In this document: positions 7,404 through 14,462 of the stretch, in pieces
Layout: every line of letters starts with the position of its first letter
Numbering within the stretch: the first letter of the stretch is position 1
DNA from: CAYSWH01 sp964434775
Lineage (GTDB): Bacteria; Patescibacteriota; JACMRA01
Length of the DNA: 20,749 nucleotides
Assembly (NCBI GenBank): GCA_964434775.1
Contig: CAYSWH010000032.1
Coordinates: 1-20,749 of the forward strand
Reading direction: 5' to 3'
The notes under the pieces: generated by a model
The model's database searches: none
What the model was told of the DNA's origin: nothing
What the model saw: only the letters and a program-made list of their open reading frames with translations
Position numbers and translations under genes: made by a program

Positions 7404-8009
7404 ATGTTTTCCAAAATTGAATTACCTTACGAATTTAAGGCTTTAGAACCACACATTGATGCTACTACTATGGAATTGCACTATACAAAGCACCATGAAT
7501 CATATGTTGTTAAACTAAATGCAGCAGTAGAAAAACAACCGGAATTATTTGAAAAAGACTTAATCAAAATTCTGGCCGATCTTGACTCTGTAAATCCGGA
7601 AATTCAAACCGCTGTTAGAAATAACGGAGGTCAAGTTTTTAACCACAACCTCTTTTGGCAAGTAATGTCTCCTAGCGGCGGCGGTGAGCCTAGTGGACAG
7701 ATAGCAGAGGCAATTAATCAAACCTTTGGAAGTTTTGATGATTTTAAAAAGCAATTTGAAGCTACCGCAGCTACCAGATTCGGTTCCGGATGGGCCTGGC
7801 TTTCAGTGGATTCTAATAAAAAACTAATAGTAGAGAGTACGCCCAATGGAGATAATCCATTAATGTTTGGCAGAGTACCAATTTTAGGATTAGATGTTTG
7901 GGAACACGCTTATTATCTCAAATATCAAAACAAAAGACCGGAATATATTTCCGCTTTTTGGAATGTACTTAATTGGGGTCAAGTAGAGCAAAACTTAAAG
8001 AATGTGTAA
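7404..8009 (+). CDS. sodA: Fe/Mn superoxide dismutase
   Basis: 201 residues, full length for the family. Metal ligands are His26 (in ELHYTKHH), His81 (NHNLFW), Asp164 and His168 (DVWEHAYY). It converts superoxide to oxygen and peroxide, probably in the cytoplasm, since there is no signal peptide. The outer-sphere residues that help set metal preference are mixed: NNGGQ places a Gln (Gln77) at the position typical of Fe enzymes, while NGDNP has Gly149 where Mn enzymes carry Gln. Such Gln/Gly combinations are known from cambialistic enzymes, so use of either metal is possible. The gene has its own promoter and terminator. It lies near a Tro-type importer, which would supply the metal. Confidence 0.93.
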   Translation: MFSKIELPYEFKALEPHIDATTMELHYTKHHESYVVKLNAAVEKQPELFEKDLIKILADLDSVNPEIQTAVRNNGGQVFNHNLFWQVMSPSGGGEPSGQIAEAINQTFGSFDDFKKQFEATAATRFGSGWAWLSVDSNKKLIVESTPNGDNPLMFGRVPILGLDVWEHAYYLKYQNKRPEYISAFWNVLNWGQVEQNLKNV

Positions 8010-8054
8010 ATGATTGGATAGCATATCCTTTAATTATTTTCACTTAATATCTCT

Positions 8055-8082
8055 GGGCACCGAAATCGGTGTCCTTTTATTT
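8055..8082 (+). terminator. Intrinsic terminator after sodA
   Basis: GGGCACCG and CGGTGTCC form an 8-bp stem (one G-T pair) around AAAT, followed by TTTTATTT. It lies 45 bp after the sodA stop. Confidence 0.85.
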
Positions 8083-8199
8083 AATTTAGTTGACTCGCAA
8101 AATTCAATCAAAAGTATTTAATTTGAAGTTTGACAAGCAGATGAAAATAGGTCAAAGTTGTGCAAATTTGTTAATCTTTGAATAATAATCATATAAATT

Positions 8200-8880
8200 A
8201 TGACATCAAAAAAAGGTAATTCTTTGGATCATTACAAAAGTAACCCATTTACCAGAGAAGAAAACGAGTTACTTACTTCTGGAGTTTTAGGTTTCATGCA
8301 AACTATTAAACTTTCCTGGTACTTGCTAAGAAGAGATTTTGCCAGAGGGTTTGCTATTCCATGGGCTTTACACTTTTTATTAGGAATTTTCTTAATGATA
8401 GCTATTTTTGTTGCTATTATTATAATATTTATTTTATTTTTACTTTTAAGTGCTGTATTTAGCGGAGGACTAGAGGAGTTTAATCCGGGAATCTTCTTTT
8501 TTGTTCTTATCACCGGGTTAATTATATACATTTTTCTTTTGATTGTTTATTCTGCAGCCTCTTTTTATATTACATTCAAACAACAATATATTCTTAATCA
8601 CACTGAATATGAAAGTATTCTCAAAACACCTGAAGTCGGAGGTTTCGGTAAAAAAATACTTAAGGCTATTTTGGCCAACATTATAATCTATATTCCGATT
8701 AACCTGCTAACAATTTCTCTAATTTTACTTGGGGTTGGAATAATTGCCTTTACTTTTGAATCAGAGAATCCACTGTTGATTGGTTTAGGGGTTGTTGTAT
8801 TTTTGCTTGGCTTAATCGGTCCTTTAATTAATTTATTTATTGCAGGATTTTTCTGGATGTATGAACAGTTGATTATCTAA
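8200..8880 (+). CDS. Polytopic membrane protein, N-terminal part before an in-frame stop
   Basis: 226 residues with about four long hydrophobic segments after a polar, cytoplasmic-looking start of about 35 residues. It ends at TAA (8878-8880), but the same frame continues at once with EDLGVLESLKTSYGIMKNYF and two further membrane helices, encoded to 9195. A motif of this kind (acidic-DLG, then SLK..Y/W, then a helix) is familiar from DUF975/GPDPase membrane-domain-like proteins, where it lies inside one continuous chain. So this looks like one gene of about 331 codons interrupted by a single ochre codon, or two partner polypeptides. Function unknown. Confidence 0.7.
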   Translation: MTSKKGNSLDHYKSNPFTREENELLTSGVLGFMQTIKLSWYLLRRDFARGFAIPWALHFLLGIFLMIAIFVAIIIIFILFLLLSAVFSGGLEEFNPGIFFFVLITGLIIYIFLLIVYSAASFYITFKQQYILNHTEYESILKTPEVGGFGKKILKAILANIIIYIPINLLTISLILLGVGIIAFTFESENPLLIGLGVVVFLLGLIGPLINLFIAGFFWMYEQLII

Positions 8881-8895
8881 GAAGATCTCGGAGTT

Positions 8896-9195
8896 TTGGA
8901 ATCGCTCAAGACTTCTTATGGGATTATGAAGAATTATTTTTGGCAGAATGCTTTAAGATGGGTTATTTTTGCCTTAATATTCTTCTTCCCTCCTATAATT
9001 GTAAGCTTCGTGCAGAATATATTAACAGAAATAGTTCCGGAAGACTACTATTCTATAATAATATTGCTGACGCTCTTTGGAACTCTGTTTAATTTTATAT
9101 GGGGATTTATTAGTTGGTTTTTTGGGACGTCTTTTTACTACGTCAGTTTTTATAATATTCGTAAGCTTTATTTGGAAACAAAAGAGGGGATTTAA
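8896..9195 (+). CDS. C-terminal part of the interrupted membrane protein
   Basis: In the same frame as the upstream part, open from 8881 directly after its stop. The first possible start is TTG at 8896. It encodes the conserved-looking segment LESLKTSYGIMKNYFWQNAL and two membrane helices, ending with a basic YNIRKLYLETKEGI tail. There is no ATG until codon 11 and no ribosome-binding site, so independent translation is doubtful; it is more likely the lost 3' part of the upstream gene. Its stop overlaps the stop of the converging TraC-like gene. Confidence 0.5.
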   Translation: MESLKTSYGIMKNYFWQNALRWVIFALIFFFPPIIVSFVQNILTEIVPEDYYSIIILLTLFGTLFNFIWGFISWFFGTSFYYVSFYNIRKLYLETKEGI

Positions 9196-9863
9196 AATTC
9201 CACGTCTATACTACTTACGTCTCTGAGCCTAATCGATTCAATACTGTCGGGATTGTATGAATTGTATAATAGGGCAATGATCTGCTCTGTATTTAATATC
9301 TCGCATTGCAAATCCAAGGAGCCCAATTTTCCCTTTATTTCATCAACTCTACTCATTAGCTTTTTTCTATTTCTCAAAAATTCTTCTTGCTTGAGTTTAA
9401 AAACGGAAGTAGGGTTGAGTGAACGAAAAAATCTTCCAAAAAGGCTGTCACTAAGACTTACCGGTTCGTAGCCGATAATTACGTAAAATTCTTTATTCAT
9501 AATATTTACTTCGTTGAGCATCTCCCTGATATATTCAATGTATTCTTGCATTTTAATTCTTAAAAGGTCATTCATCTGCTTGTCTTCCAATTGTTTCAAT
9601 TTATCTATATATGGACTTAAATCAAGCTTTCGGCTTTGTACCAGTATTTGTACGGGAAAGGAAAGTGAGTTGAGAAGACCCTGAAACTGTCCGATTATCA
9701 TGTCCTGTTCCTCACTGCTTTTTAAAGCGAAATTTGCTGATGATACTGCAATAACAGCTCTCATTTGTTTTTCTCGGAGTACTATAACACTATCTTTAAC
9801 TTCGGCAACTTCAACAAAACTTAAAGAGGAGTTTTTCCTTTTTTGGGTTCGTGCCTCACTCAT
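9192..9863 (-). CDS. TraC-like domain protein, VirB4-N-terminus type
   Basis: About 223 residues from the ATG at 9861-9863. The longer frame from TTG at 9896 would start inside the -10 box of the minus-strand promoter, so I reject it. The sequence SFVEVAEVKDSVIVLREKQM, then RAVIAVSSANFALKS, then FPVQILVQSRKLDLSPYIDKL is the pattern of the TraC-like N-terminal domain of conjugation ATPases. In Patescibacteria this domain often occurs as a separate protein next to a VirB4-type ATPase and PrgI. No Walker motifs and no membrane helix are present, and no ATPase gene is nearby. It may serve a type IV secretion or pilus machine encoded elsewhere. It is transcribed divergently from the Y/G/Q-rich membrane protein. 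Confidence 0.7.
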   Translation of the reverse strand: MSEARTQKRKNSSLSFVEVAEVKDSVIVLREKQMRAVIAVSSANFALKSSEEQDMIIGQFQGLLNSLSFPVQILVQSRKLDLSPYIDKLKQLEDKQMNDLLRIKMQEYIEYIREMLNEVNIMNKEFYVIIGYEPVSLSDSLFGRFFRSLNPTSVFKLKQEEFLRNRKKLMSRVDEIKGKLGSLDLQCEILNTEQIIALLYNSYNPDSIESIRLRDVSSIDVEF

Positions 9864-9895
9864 ATTATCTGGCGGAATTTGTTCCTTATACTTCA

Positions 9896-9924
9896 ATAAT
9901 ACCAGACCGATTTTTTTTTGACAA
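9896..9924 (-). promoter_or_regulatory. Promoter of the TraC-like gene
   Basis: On the minus strand TTGTCA (9919-9924), a 17-bp spacer and TATTAT (9896-9901). The expected start near 9889 leaves a leader of about 25 nt before the ATG at 9863. Confidence 0.6.
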
Positions 9925-9946
9925 GCACTTTAAATTCCTTTACACT
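9918..9946 (+). promoter_or_regulatory. Promoter of the Y/G/Q-rich membrane protein gene
   Basis: TTGACA (9918-9923), a 17-bp spacer and TACACT (9941-9946). The -35 box overlaps that of the divergent TraC-like gene by five bases, so both promoters cannot be occupied at once. Confidence 0.6.
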
Positions 9947-9993
9947 TTATATATTGAGTAAAATAAATAAAAACCAAAATAAAAACAGCTGTT

Positions 9994-11535
9994 ATGCCCA
10001 ACTTTGGAAGCAACAAGAATCGAAATAATTTTGTACCACCTGCCGGAAACAATCCTAATTCATACGATCCAAATGGTTATCAGCCTCAAGGAGGTTATGG
10101 TTCCGGTCAAAACGGGTATGATCCATATGNNNNNNNNNNNNNNNNNNNNNNNNNNNNNNNNNNNNNNNNNNNNNNNNNNNNNNNNNNNNNNNNNNNNNNN
10201 NNNNNNNNNNNNNNNNNNNNNNNNNNNNNACAAGGCTATGGTGATCAATACGGGCAACAGTCAGGATATGATTACGGGTCTCAGCAGAGCAATCAGTCGG
10301 TAAACCCTACTCCTCCCAATTACCAAGACTCTTATTCCAATTCAGGTAGCCAGACTCAGGGGTATTCAGATCAATACAACCAAGGCTATGATTATGGAGG
10401 AAGCAGCCAATCCGGTTATCAGCCTCAAGGAGGTTATGGTTCCGGTCAAAACGGGTATGATCCATATGCCGGAGGTCAAAGTCAGTCAGGACAAGGCTAT
10501 GGTGATCAATACGGGCAACAGTCAGGATATGATTACGGGTCTCAGTCGTCTACAGGTGGTGGCGATTATGGCTCAGGTGCTGCTGGGGGTGCTGGGGGAT
10601 ATGGAAGTGCCGGTGCTCAAGATATTGATTATGGTTCTTCCGGTCAGTTTTCCAATCCTGCTCAGACCGGAGATAAAAATAATAATCCACAGTACAACAC
10701 CTTTCAAGAAAAAAAATCCGGGAATAAAAAGTTTTTATTTTTTGCTGTCGGAGCAGTGTTATTGCTCTTAATTGTTGCAGCTGTTCTAACTTATATCAAC
10801 TTTGGTTCAGGTAACGGTGATAGTATCAATGACACAATCAACAATCTTACAAATAATGGAAACGACACAAGTTTGCAGCAGGGTCAAGAAAGTACCAAGG
10901 AAATTATCGATGCTGAAATGACGGGTGGAGAACAAACCCCGGCTACAAAAGCTATTGTAAATACAGACAAAATTCTTCCGGCGGATTGGGTTGTAAAAAA
11001 ATTCAGTATTTCTTATAGAGATAATGAAGGAAATTGTACAAAAGAAAATGTGTGTGGTCCGGACAGTGATCCTGATAAGGACGGACTTGTAAATATTTAT
11101 GAGTATAATTTGGATACAGACCCGATGGATGCTGATACAGATAAGGATAAACTGGCTGATGGAGATGAGGCTTTTGTATTTTACACTAATCCTAAATCTA
11201 CAATTAGCGGCACCGGGACAACACGAGACGCAGATTCTATAATTGTTTGTTTAGATCCTTTAACCGGAGAAAAATTTACTGACGACAGACTGGATGAGAT
11301 TTCTTCCAAAGTAACCTTGAACCCTCTTAATCCCAAAACTATTGAAACTTTTAAGAAGGCCGGAGCTTCAGAAGAGGATATTACGACAGGGTATCCAAGT
11401 GATAAATGCTCTGAAGACAGCAATCAGGACTCCAATACCCAGGATAGTGAACCAGCAAGTTCTTCTGATTCTGATGAGTCAAGCGGTGAAGATTTGAATA
11501 GTCAAAGAAGCGATCCGGTTTTAAATAATAATTAA
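9994..11535 (+). CDS. Membrane protein with Y/G/Q-rich low-complexity domain and Ca-binding-type repeats
   Basis: About 513 residues as assembled (34 fall in an N gap). Residues 1 to about 240 have no signal peptide and are low-complexity, rich in Tyr, Gly, Gln, Ser and Asp with units such as QGYGDQYGQQSGYDYGSQ. A lysine-rich stretch (KKSGNKK) then leads into one membrane helix (about 245-270). By the positive-inside rule this puts the low-complexity part in the cytoplasm and the rest outside. The outer part carries DxDxDG-type repeats (DSDPDKDGLVNIYEYNLDTD, then DADTDKDKLADGDE) like thrombospondin type 3 or EF-hand-like Ca sites, with Cys residues, and ends in an acidic Ser-rich tail. Function is unknown. 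Tyr/Gly/Gln/Ser-rich domains of this composition can phase-separate in other proteins. It is divergent from the TraC-like gene. The gap keeps the frame. Confidence 0.85.
   Translation: MPNFGSNKNRNNFVPPAGNNPNSYDPNGYQPQGGYGSGQNGYDPYXXXXXXXXXXXXXXXXXXXXXXXXXXXXXXXXXXQGYGDQYGQQSGYDYGSQQSNQSVNPTPPNYQDSYSNSGSQTQGYSDQYNQGYDYGGSSQSGYQPQGGYGSGQNGYDPYAGGQSQSGQGYGDQYGQQSGYDYGSQSSTGGGDYGSGAAGGAGGYGSAGAQDIDYGSSGQFSNPAQTGDKNNNPQYNTFQEKKSGNKKFLFFAVGAVLLLLIVAAVLTYINFGSGNGDSINDTINNLTNNGNDTSLQQGQESTKEIIDAEMTGGEQTPATKAIVNTDKILPADWVVKKFSISYRDNEGNCTKENVCGPDSDPDKDGLVNIYEYNLDTDPMDADTDKDKLADGDEAFVFYTNPKSTISGTGTTRDADSIIVCLDPLTGEKFTDDRLDEISSKVTLNPLNPKTIETFKKAGASEEDITTGYPSDKCSEDSNQDSNTQDSEPASSSDSDESSGEDLNSQRSDPVLNNN
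10075..10284 (+). repeat. Low-complexity repeat copy 1, interrupted by gap
   Basis: Bases 10075-10129 are identical to 10414-10468, and 10230-10284 are identical to 10491-10545. Again each flank is exactly 55 nt. In copy 2 only 22 nt separate the flanks. Confidence 0.9.
10130..10229. other. Assembly gap (100 N) in repeat
   Basis: A placeholder of exactly 100 N. Copy 2 predicts a true length of 22 nt, or more if further repeat units were collapsed. Both 22 and 100 leave the reading frame intact. Confidence 0.95.
10414..10545 (+). repeat. Low-complexity repeat copy 2, complete
   Basis: 132 nt encoding the Tyr/Gly/Gln-rich unit in full. Its two ends reappear on either side of the gap at 10130-10229. 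Confidence 0.85.
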
Positions 11536-11617
11536 ATTCAAAACAATTCTAAATAAGAGAAGTTGAGGTTTATTGGATTTTCTGAAGAGAAGAGAGAAAG
11601 CATATGTGCAATAAATT

Positions 11618-12361
11618 TTAGTTATTTAAATAACTATTTAACTTCTCTTCAAATTCACTTTTGGTTTCTCCTCCTTCCCACCAATCAAGAATTTCTTCAT
11701 CTCTCATAATAAGAACGGTTGGTGTACCTGTAGTTTCTCCTTCAGGTTTTCCTTCAGGCTGACGTTCGTTTGACGGAAACTCAGCTTGTTTGAGATCTTC
11801 CAGATCAGTACGGACAATATTTTTTATCTCACTGCTTCCTCTATCTTGTTTCCATTTATCTTGGTCTATATCAAGTTGTGAAGCCCAGCTTTCCAGATTT
11901 GAATTGGATAAATCTTCCTGGTTTTCAAAAATCAGATCGATATAATCTATAGCCTTCTCTTCATCTTGTAGGGCCATAGCTTGAACAGAGTAAGCTGCTT
12001 CGTCAGCAAAAGGATGGATATCCAGCGGATTATGTTTGTATACAAATTCCACTCGGTCGTTGTAATCGCTTTTTGTTTGATTAAATATAGGGTGAAAAGA
12101 TTTACACGCCGGACACTGAAAATCAGTAAAATAGACAACTCTAAGATTATTCTCATAATTTCCCGAGTCAATATTCTCCTCTCTAACCAAATCAGGCTCA
12201 AAAGTGTAGTTTTCAGGACCGGAATTTCTATTTATCAATAGATATACTCCTACGAGACCTAAAACTGACAATAAGCCGACTCCGGCAATTATAATTACTT
12301 TAAACTCCTTTAAAGTGTTGATTAATGAGGGGTTGCTATAAGATTCAAATTTTTCAGTCAT
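11618..12361 (-). CDS. DsbA-like membrane-anchored thiol oxidoreductase
   Basis: 247 residues: a short cytoplasmic start, one membrane helix (about 21-43), a linker, and a DsbA/thioredoxin-fold domain outside the cell. The active site is CPAC (Cys83-Cys86) in YFTDFQCPACKSF, and the cis-proline loop is TGTPT (Pro214). The family introduces or reshuffles disulfides in exported proteins. Possible clients in this window are the Cys-bearing surface modules, the outer part of the Y/G/Q-rich protein and the secreted protein at 15917. No DsbB/VKOR partner gene is seen. It has its own strong promoter and a palindromic operator candidate shared with sodA. It converges on the upstream plus-strand gene. 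Confidence 0.88.
   Translation of the reverse strand: MTEKFESYSNPSLINTLKEFKVIIIAGVGLLSVLGLVGVYLLINRNSGPENYTFEPDLVREENIDSGNYENNLRVVYFTDFQCPACKSFHPIFNQTKSDYNDRVEFVYKHNPLDIHPFADEAAYSVQAMALQDEEKAIDYIDLIFENQEDLSNSNLESWASQLDIDQDKWKQDRGSSEIKNIVRTDLEDLKQAEFPSNERQPEGKPEGETTGTPTVLIMRDEEILDWWEGGETKSEFEEKLNSYLNN
11619..11636. terminator. AT-only palindrome between convergent genes
   Basis: An 18-bp perfect palindrome, TAGTTATTTAAATAACTA, overlapping the stop codon of the DsbA-like gene and lying about 85 bp after the converging gene's stop. It could act as a weak two-way terminator. It has no GC pairs beyond two, so this is uncertain. Confidence 0.3.
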
Positions 12362-12365
12362 ATTT

Positions 12366-12386
12366 TTAGTTTAGAAATTAAACTAA
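12366..12386 (-). promoter_or_regulatory. Palindromic operator candidate, dsbA-like gene
   Basis: Perfect arms TTAGTTTA and TAAACTAA around GAAAT (plus-strand reading), directly after the -10 box on the minus strand. It shares the -10 box, inner arm bases and most of the spacer with the sodA element at 7366-7390. Confidence 0.6.
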
Positions 12387-12414
12387 TTATCTGTTTTTTT
12401 GGCGATATTGTCAA
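12386..12414 (-). promoter_or_regulatory. Promoter of the dsbA-like gene
   Basis: On the minus strand TTGACA (12409-12414), a 17-bp spacer and GATAAT (12386-12391), 24 bp before the ATG. Confidence 0.75.
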
Positions 12415-12510
12415 CAAGTAAATTCTCTTCAGAAAAGGTGATCTTTGTTCAGTCCTTGTTAAAACAACAAAACTATGCTATGGAGGATATTGGATACTAA
12501 ATTAGTTTTC

Positions 12511-13824
12511 ATGAGATCGACAATTAAAATAGTGATTGCAAGTTTGTTTTTGGCTAATGTATTAATGAGTATTTTTACTGTTTCAAACTATACTCTGGCA
12601 AAAAACCAAATCAGGCAAAATATTGACCAAACCAGGGAAACACTTTCTTTGGCACAGAATTACGGGTATCAAGGAGAAGAAGTAATTTTGATAGAAGAAT
12701 TGAAAGTGAGGTCTGAAAAAACATACTTTATTTCAGATTTAGAAAGAATTAACAGTCAATTTAACTCATTAAATAATCAATTGGAAGAAAACCTTTATCA
12801 ATTAAAACGGGAAGAATTGTTAATCCGGATTACAAGTACCAATGATTTAGTAATTAACCCTCAAGCCGAAGAAGTTGGTAGCTATAATGACACTGTGGAA
12901 ATAAAGAATCGGGCCGAAGAGGTAGTGTCAAACGAATCGGAATTAGAGGTGATTAGTCAGACTATCAATGACTTATCTCAAGTAAGCGAGGAGCTGCAAA
13001 CAGATTTGGAAGAACATAAAAGATATATTTCAATTAAAAGAGTAAAAGATGCCCTAGAAACTATTTCCGACCTTCAGGCCTTTTTTCAGGAAAATAAGAA
13101 ATATGTGGAAGGTGAATTTACAGTTTCTTTAGTCGGAACCAAACAAGAAGCTGAATTATTAGTTTCTATGGCAGAAAATAAAGAAGTAGGCTCTTTGGAT
13201 ATTTCTCAGAAATATGAAGAGAAAATTTTACCGGTTGTTGATCGAGCCTTAGTCCAGAAAAACCTTGTGGAAGAGCAAAAAAGAATTGAGTTGGAAAAGA
13301 AAATAGCAGAACAAAAACGTTTGGAAGAAGAAAGAAGGAAAATAGCAGAACAAAAACGACGTGAGCTGGAAGAAAGAAAGAAGCGGGAAGAAAAAGCTTA
13401 CTTGGAATCAATTCGTGTGGCGGCACCACCTTCCCCAATCAAAGGAGAAAATAAGTTGATTTATATAAATTTATCTACCCAGATGTTATACGCCTATCAA
13501 CAAGACATTCCTATCTTGGCTTCGCCGGTAACCACGGGAAAAGATATTACACCCACACCCAGCGGAACTTTTGCAATTTATTCCAAGCAGACTAATACCA
13601 GCCTAAAAGGTTATGATACTAATGGTGATTGGTATGATCTGCCTGTTAAATATTGGATGCCGTTTTATCAGGCCAACGGGATTCACGATGCTTATTGGAG
13701 ATCTGTTTACGGGACTGGAGATTATCACGACAGAGGTAGTCTTGGCTGTGTAAATACGCCATTGAATGTAGTGGCCTGGATTTACAATTGGGCACCGATC
13801 GGTACTACGGTGCATGTAAATTAA
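12511..13824 (+). CDS. L,D-transpeptidase (YkuD) with coiled-coil stalk
   Basis: About 437 residues from the ATG at 12511, which gives a normal signal or anchor segment (MRSTIKIVIASLFLANVLMS). An ATG at 12475 would add 12 residues before it. A long, charged, helical coiled-coil region follows, including two near-identical KIAEQKR units near 13300-13360. The C-terminal YkuD domain (from about 13440) starts LIYINLSTQMLYAY and holds the catalytic motif: His in GIHDAYW, and SLGCVN with the catalytic Cys (codon 13747-13749). In the family the Cys forms 3-3 cross-links in peptidoglycan or attaches proteins to it. The Arg often found after the GC motif is Asn here, as in many GCVN-type members. It acts outside the membrane; the coiled coil may span toward the wall. 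Confidence 0.9.
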   Translation: MRSTIKIVIASLFLANVLMSIFTVSNYTLAKNQIRQNIDQTRETLSLAQNYGYQGEEVILIEELKVRSEKTYFISDLERINSQFNSLNNQLEENLYQLKREELLIRITSTNDLVINPQAEEVGSYNDTVEIKNRAEEVVSNESELEVISQTINDLSQVSEELQTDLEEHKRYISIKRVKDALETISDLQAFFQENKKYVEGEFTVSLVGTKQEAELLVSMAENKEVGSLDISQKYEEKILPVVDRALVQKNLVEEQKRIELEKKIAEQKRLEEERRKIAEQKRRELEERKKREEKAYLESIRVAAPPSPIKGENKLIYINLSTQMLYAYQQDIPILASPVTTGKDITPTPSGTFAIYSKQTNTSLKGYDTNGDWYDLPVKYWMPFYQANGIHDAYWRSVYGTGDYHDRGSLGCVNTPLNVVAWIYNWAPIGTTVHVN

Positions 13825-14014
13825 AAAACTTGCAAATATCCTTACTTTCACCTGTATTTTTGGTATTATTGTCAGTTTTTGAGTATTCACCGCAGAAGGT
13901 AGGTAAGAACAAATAGACGACAAAAAAAATGAACACACAAAAAATTATGACTGCAGCAATAGGCACAAATACAGTAAGATATTTTGATCTGGAGACAATG
14001 TCACTTTCTATCAT
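13805..14014 (-). CDS. Possible small single-pass membrane protein
   Basis: 69 residues: a polar start, one strong membrane helix (VFVPIAAVIIFCVFIFFVVY), then a polar tail with two Cys. A TTGACA lies upstream on the minus strand (14047-14052), though no good -10 box goes with it. It overlaps the 3' end of the L,D-transpeptidase gene by 20 bp, tail to tail. Without homologues it may be a chance frame, but the helix flanked by charged ends looks protein-like. Confidence 0.4.
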   Translation of the reverse strand: MIESDIVSRSKYLTVFVPIAAVIIFCVFIFFVVYLFLPTFCGEYSKTDNNTKNTGESKDICKFFNLHAP

Positions 14015-14097
14015 TAAGCAATTTCAATCACCGATTAAAAAATTCCTGTCAAATATGGTCACATTTTTAATAAAGATGATACTTACTTAATGAGAAT

Positions 14098-14404
14098 ATG
14101 AGTGTCCTCGAGCAGGATTTTGAAAATGTTTGGAACAAGTATTTCCCAAGTTTTTCGAGTACTTCTATAGGCGAGTTAATTCCTGAGAGGTCGTGGAGGA
14201 CTTGACCGGTGTGGTTTATGACCGCCTTTATTAAAAAAAATTATCTCAGGAAGACTTGCAAACCCCAAAGGCTCTCTTAGGCAAATAGCTCACAATCAAT
14301 TGAACAACTTCATTAGAAACAAATCCAAGAGACCGGTTACAGTGGGTTTTTCTGAAAAAGATATGCAAATTTTAGGAAAAATCGGAAAATACTTATTCGG
14401 ATAG
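14098..14404 (+). pseudogene. Decayed gene remnant A
   Basis: An ATG-started frame (MSVLEQDFENVWNKYF...) stops at TGA 14203-14205. The frame then stays open through WFMTAFIKK to a run of eight A. One base less in that run would join it to LANPKGSLRQIAHNQLN and on to GKIGKYLFG before TAG at 14402-14404. The reconstructed chain of about 100 residues looks protein-like but I do not recognise it. One stop and one homopolymer frameshift point to decay, or to assembly error. Confidence 0.4.
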
Positions 14405-14462
14405 TTATGTTTTATAACTGAGGAGTTGATCAAATGTGCAATACAAGGAAGGGAGTTAATGA

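Noticed and set aside
9864..9896. TTG start extending the TraC-like protein by 11 residues
   Set aside because: The TTG overlaps the -10 box of the minus-strand promoter, so it would not be in the transcript.
9984..9993. Palindrome AACAGCTGTT directly before the ATG at 9994
   Set aside because: Ten bases with no second copy near other promoters; chance is a sufficient explanation.
10388..10771. Open frame of 127 codons inside the Y/G/Q-rich gene
   Set aside because: It is a shadow frame of the repeat-rich coding sequence; its protein repeats only because the DNA does, and the main frame has a helix and Ca-type repeats.
13303..13361. Near-identical KIAEQKR coding units as a mobile or CRISPR-like repeat
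   Set aside because: Two units in a coiled-coil coding region, explained by protein repetition. No CRISPR array, tRNA, rRNA or insertion sequence was seen in the window.
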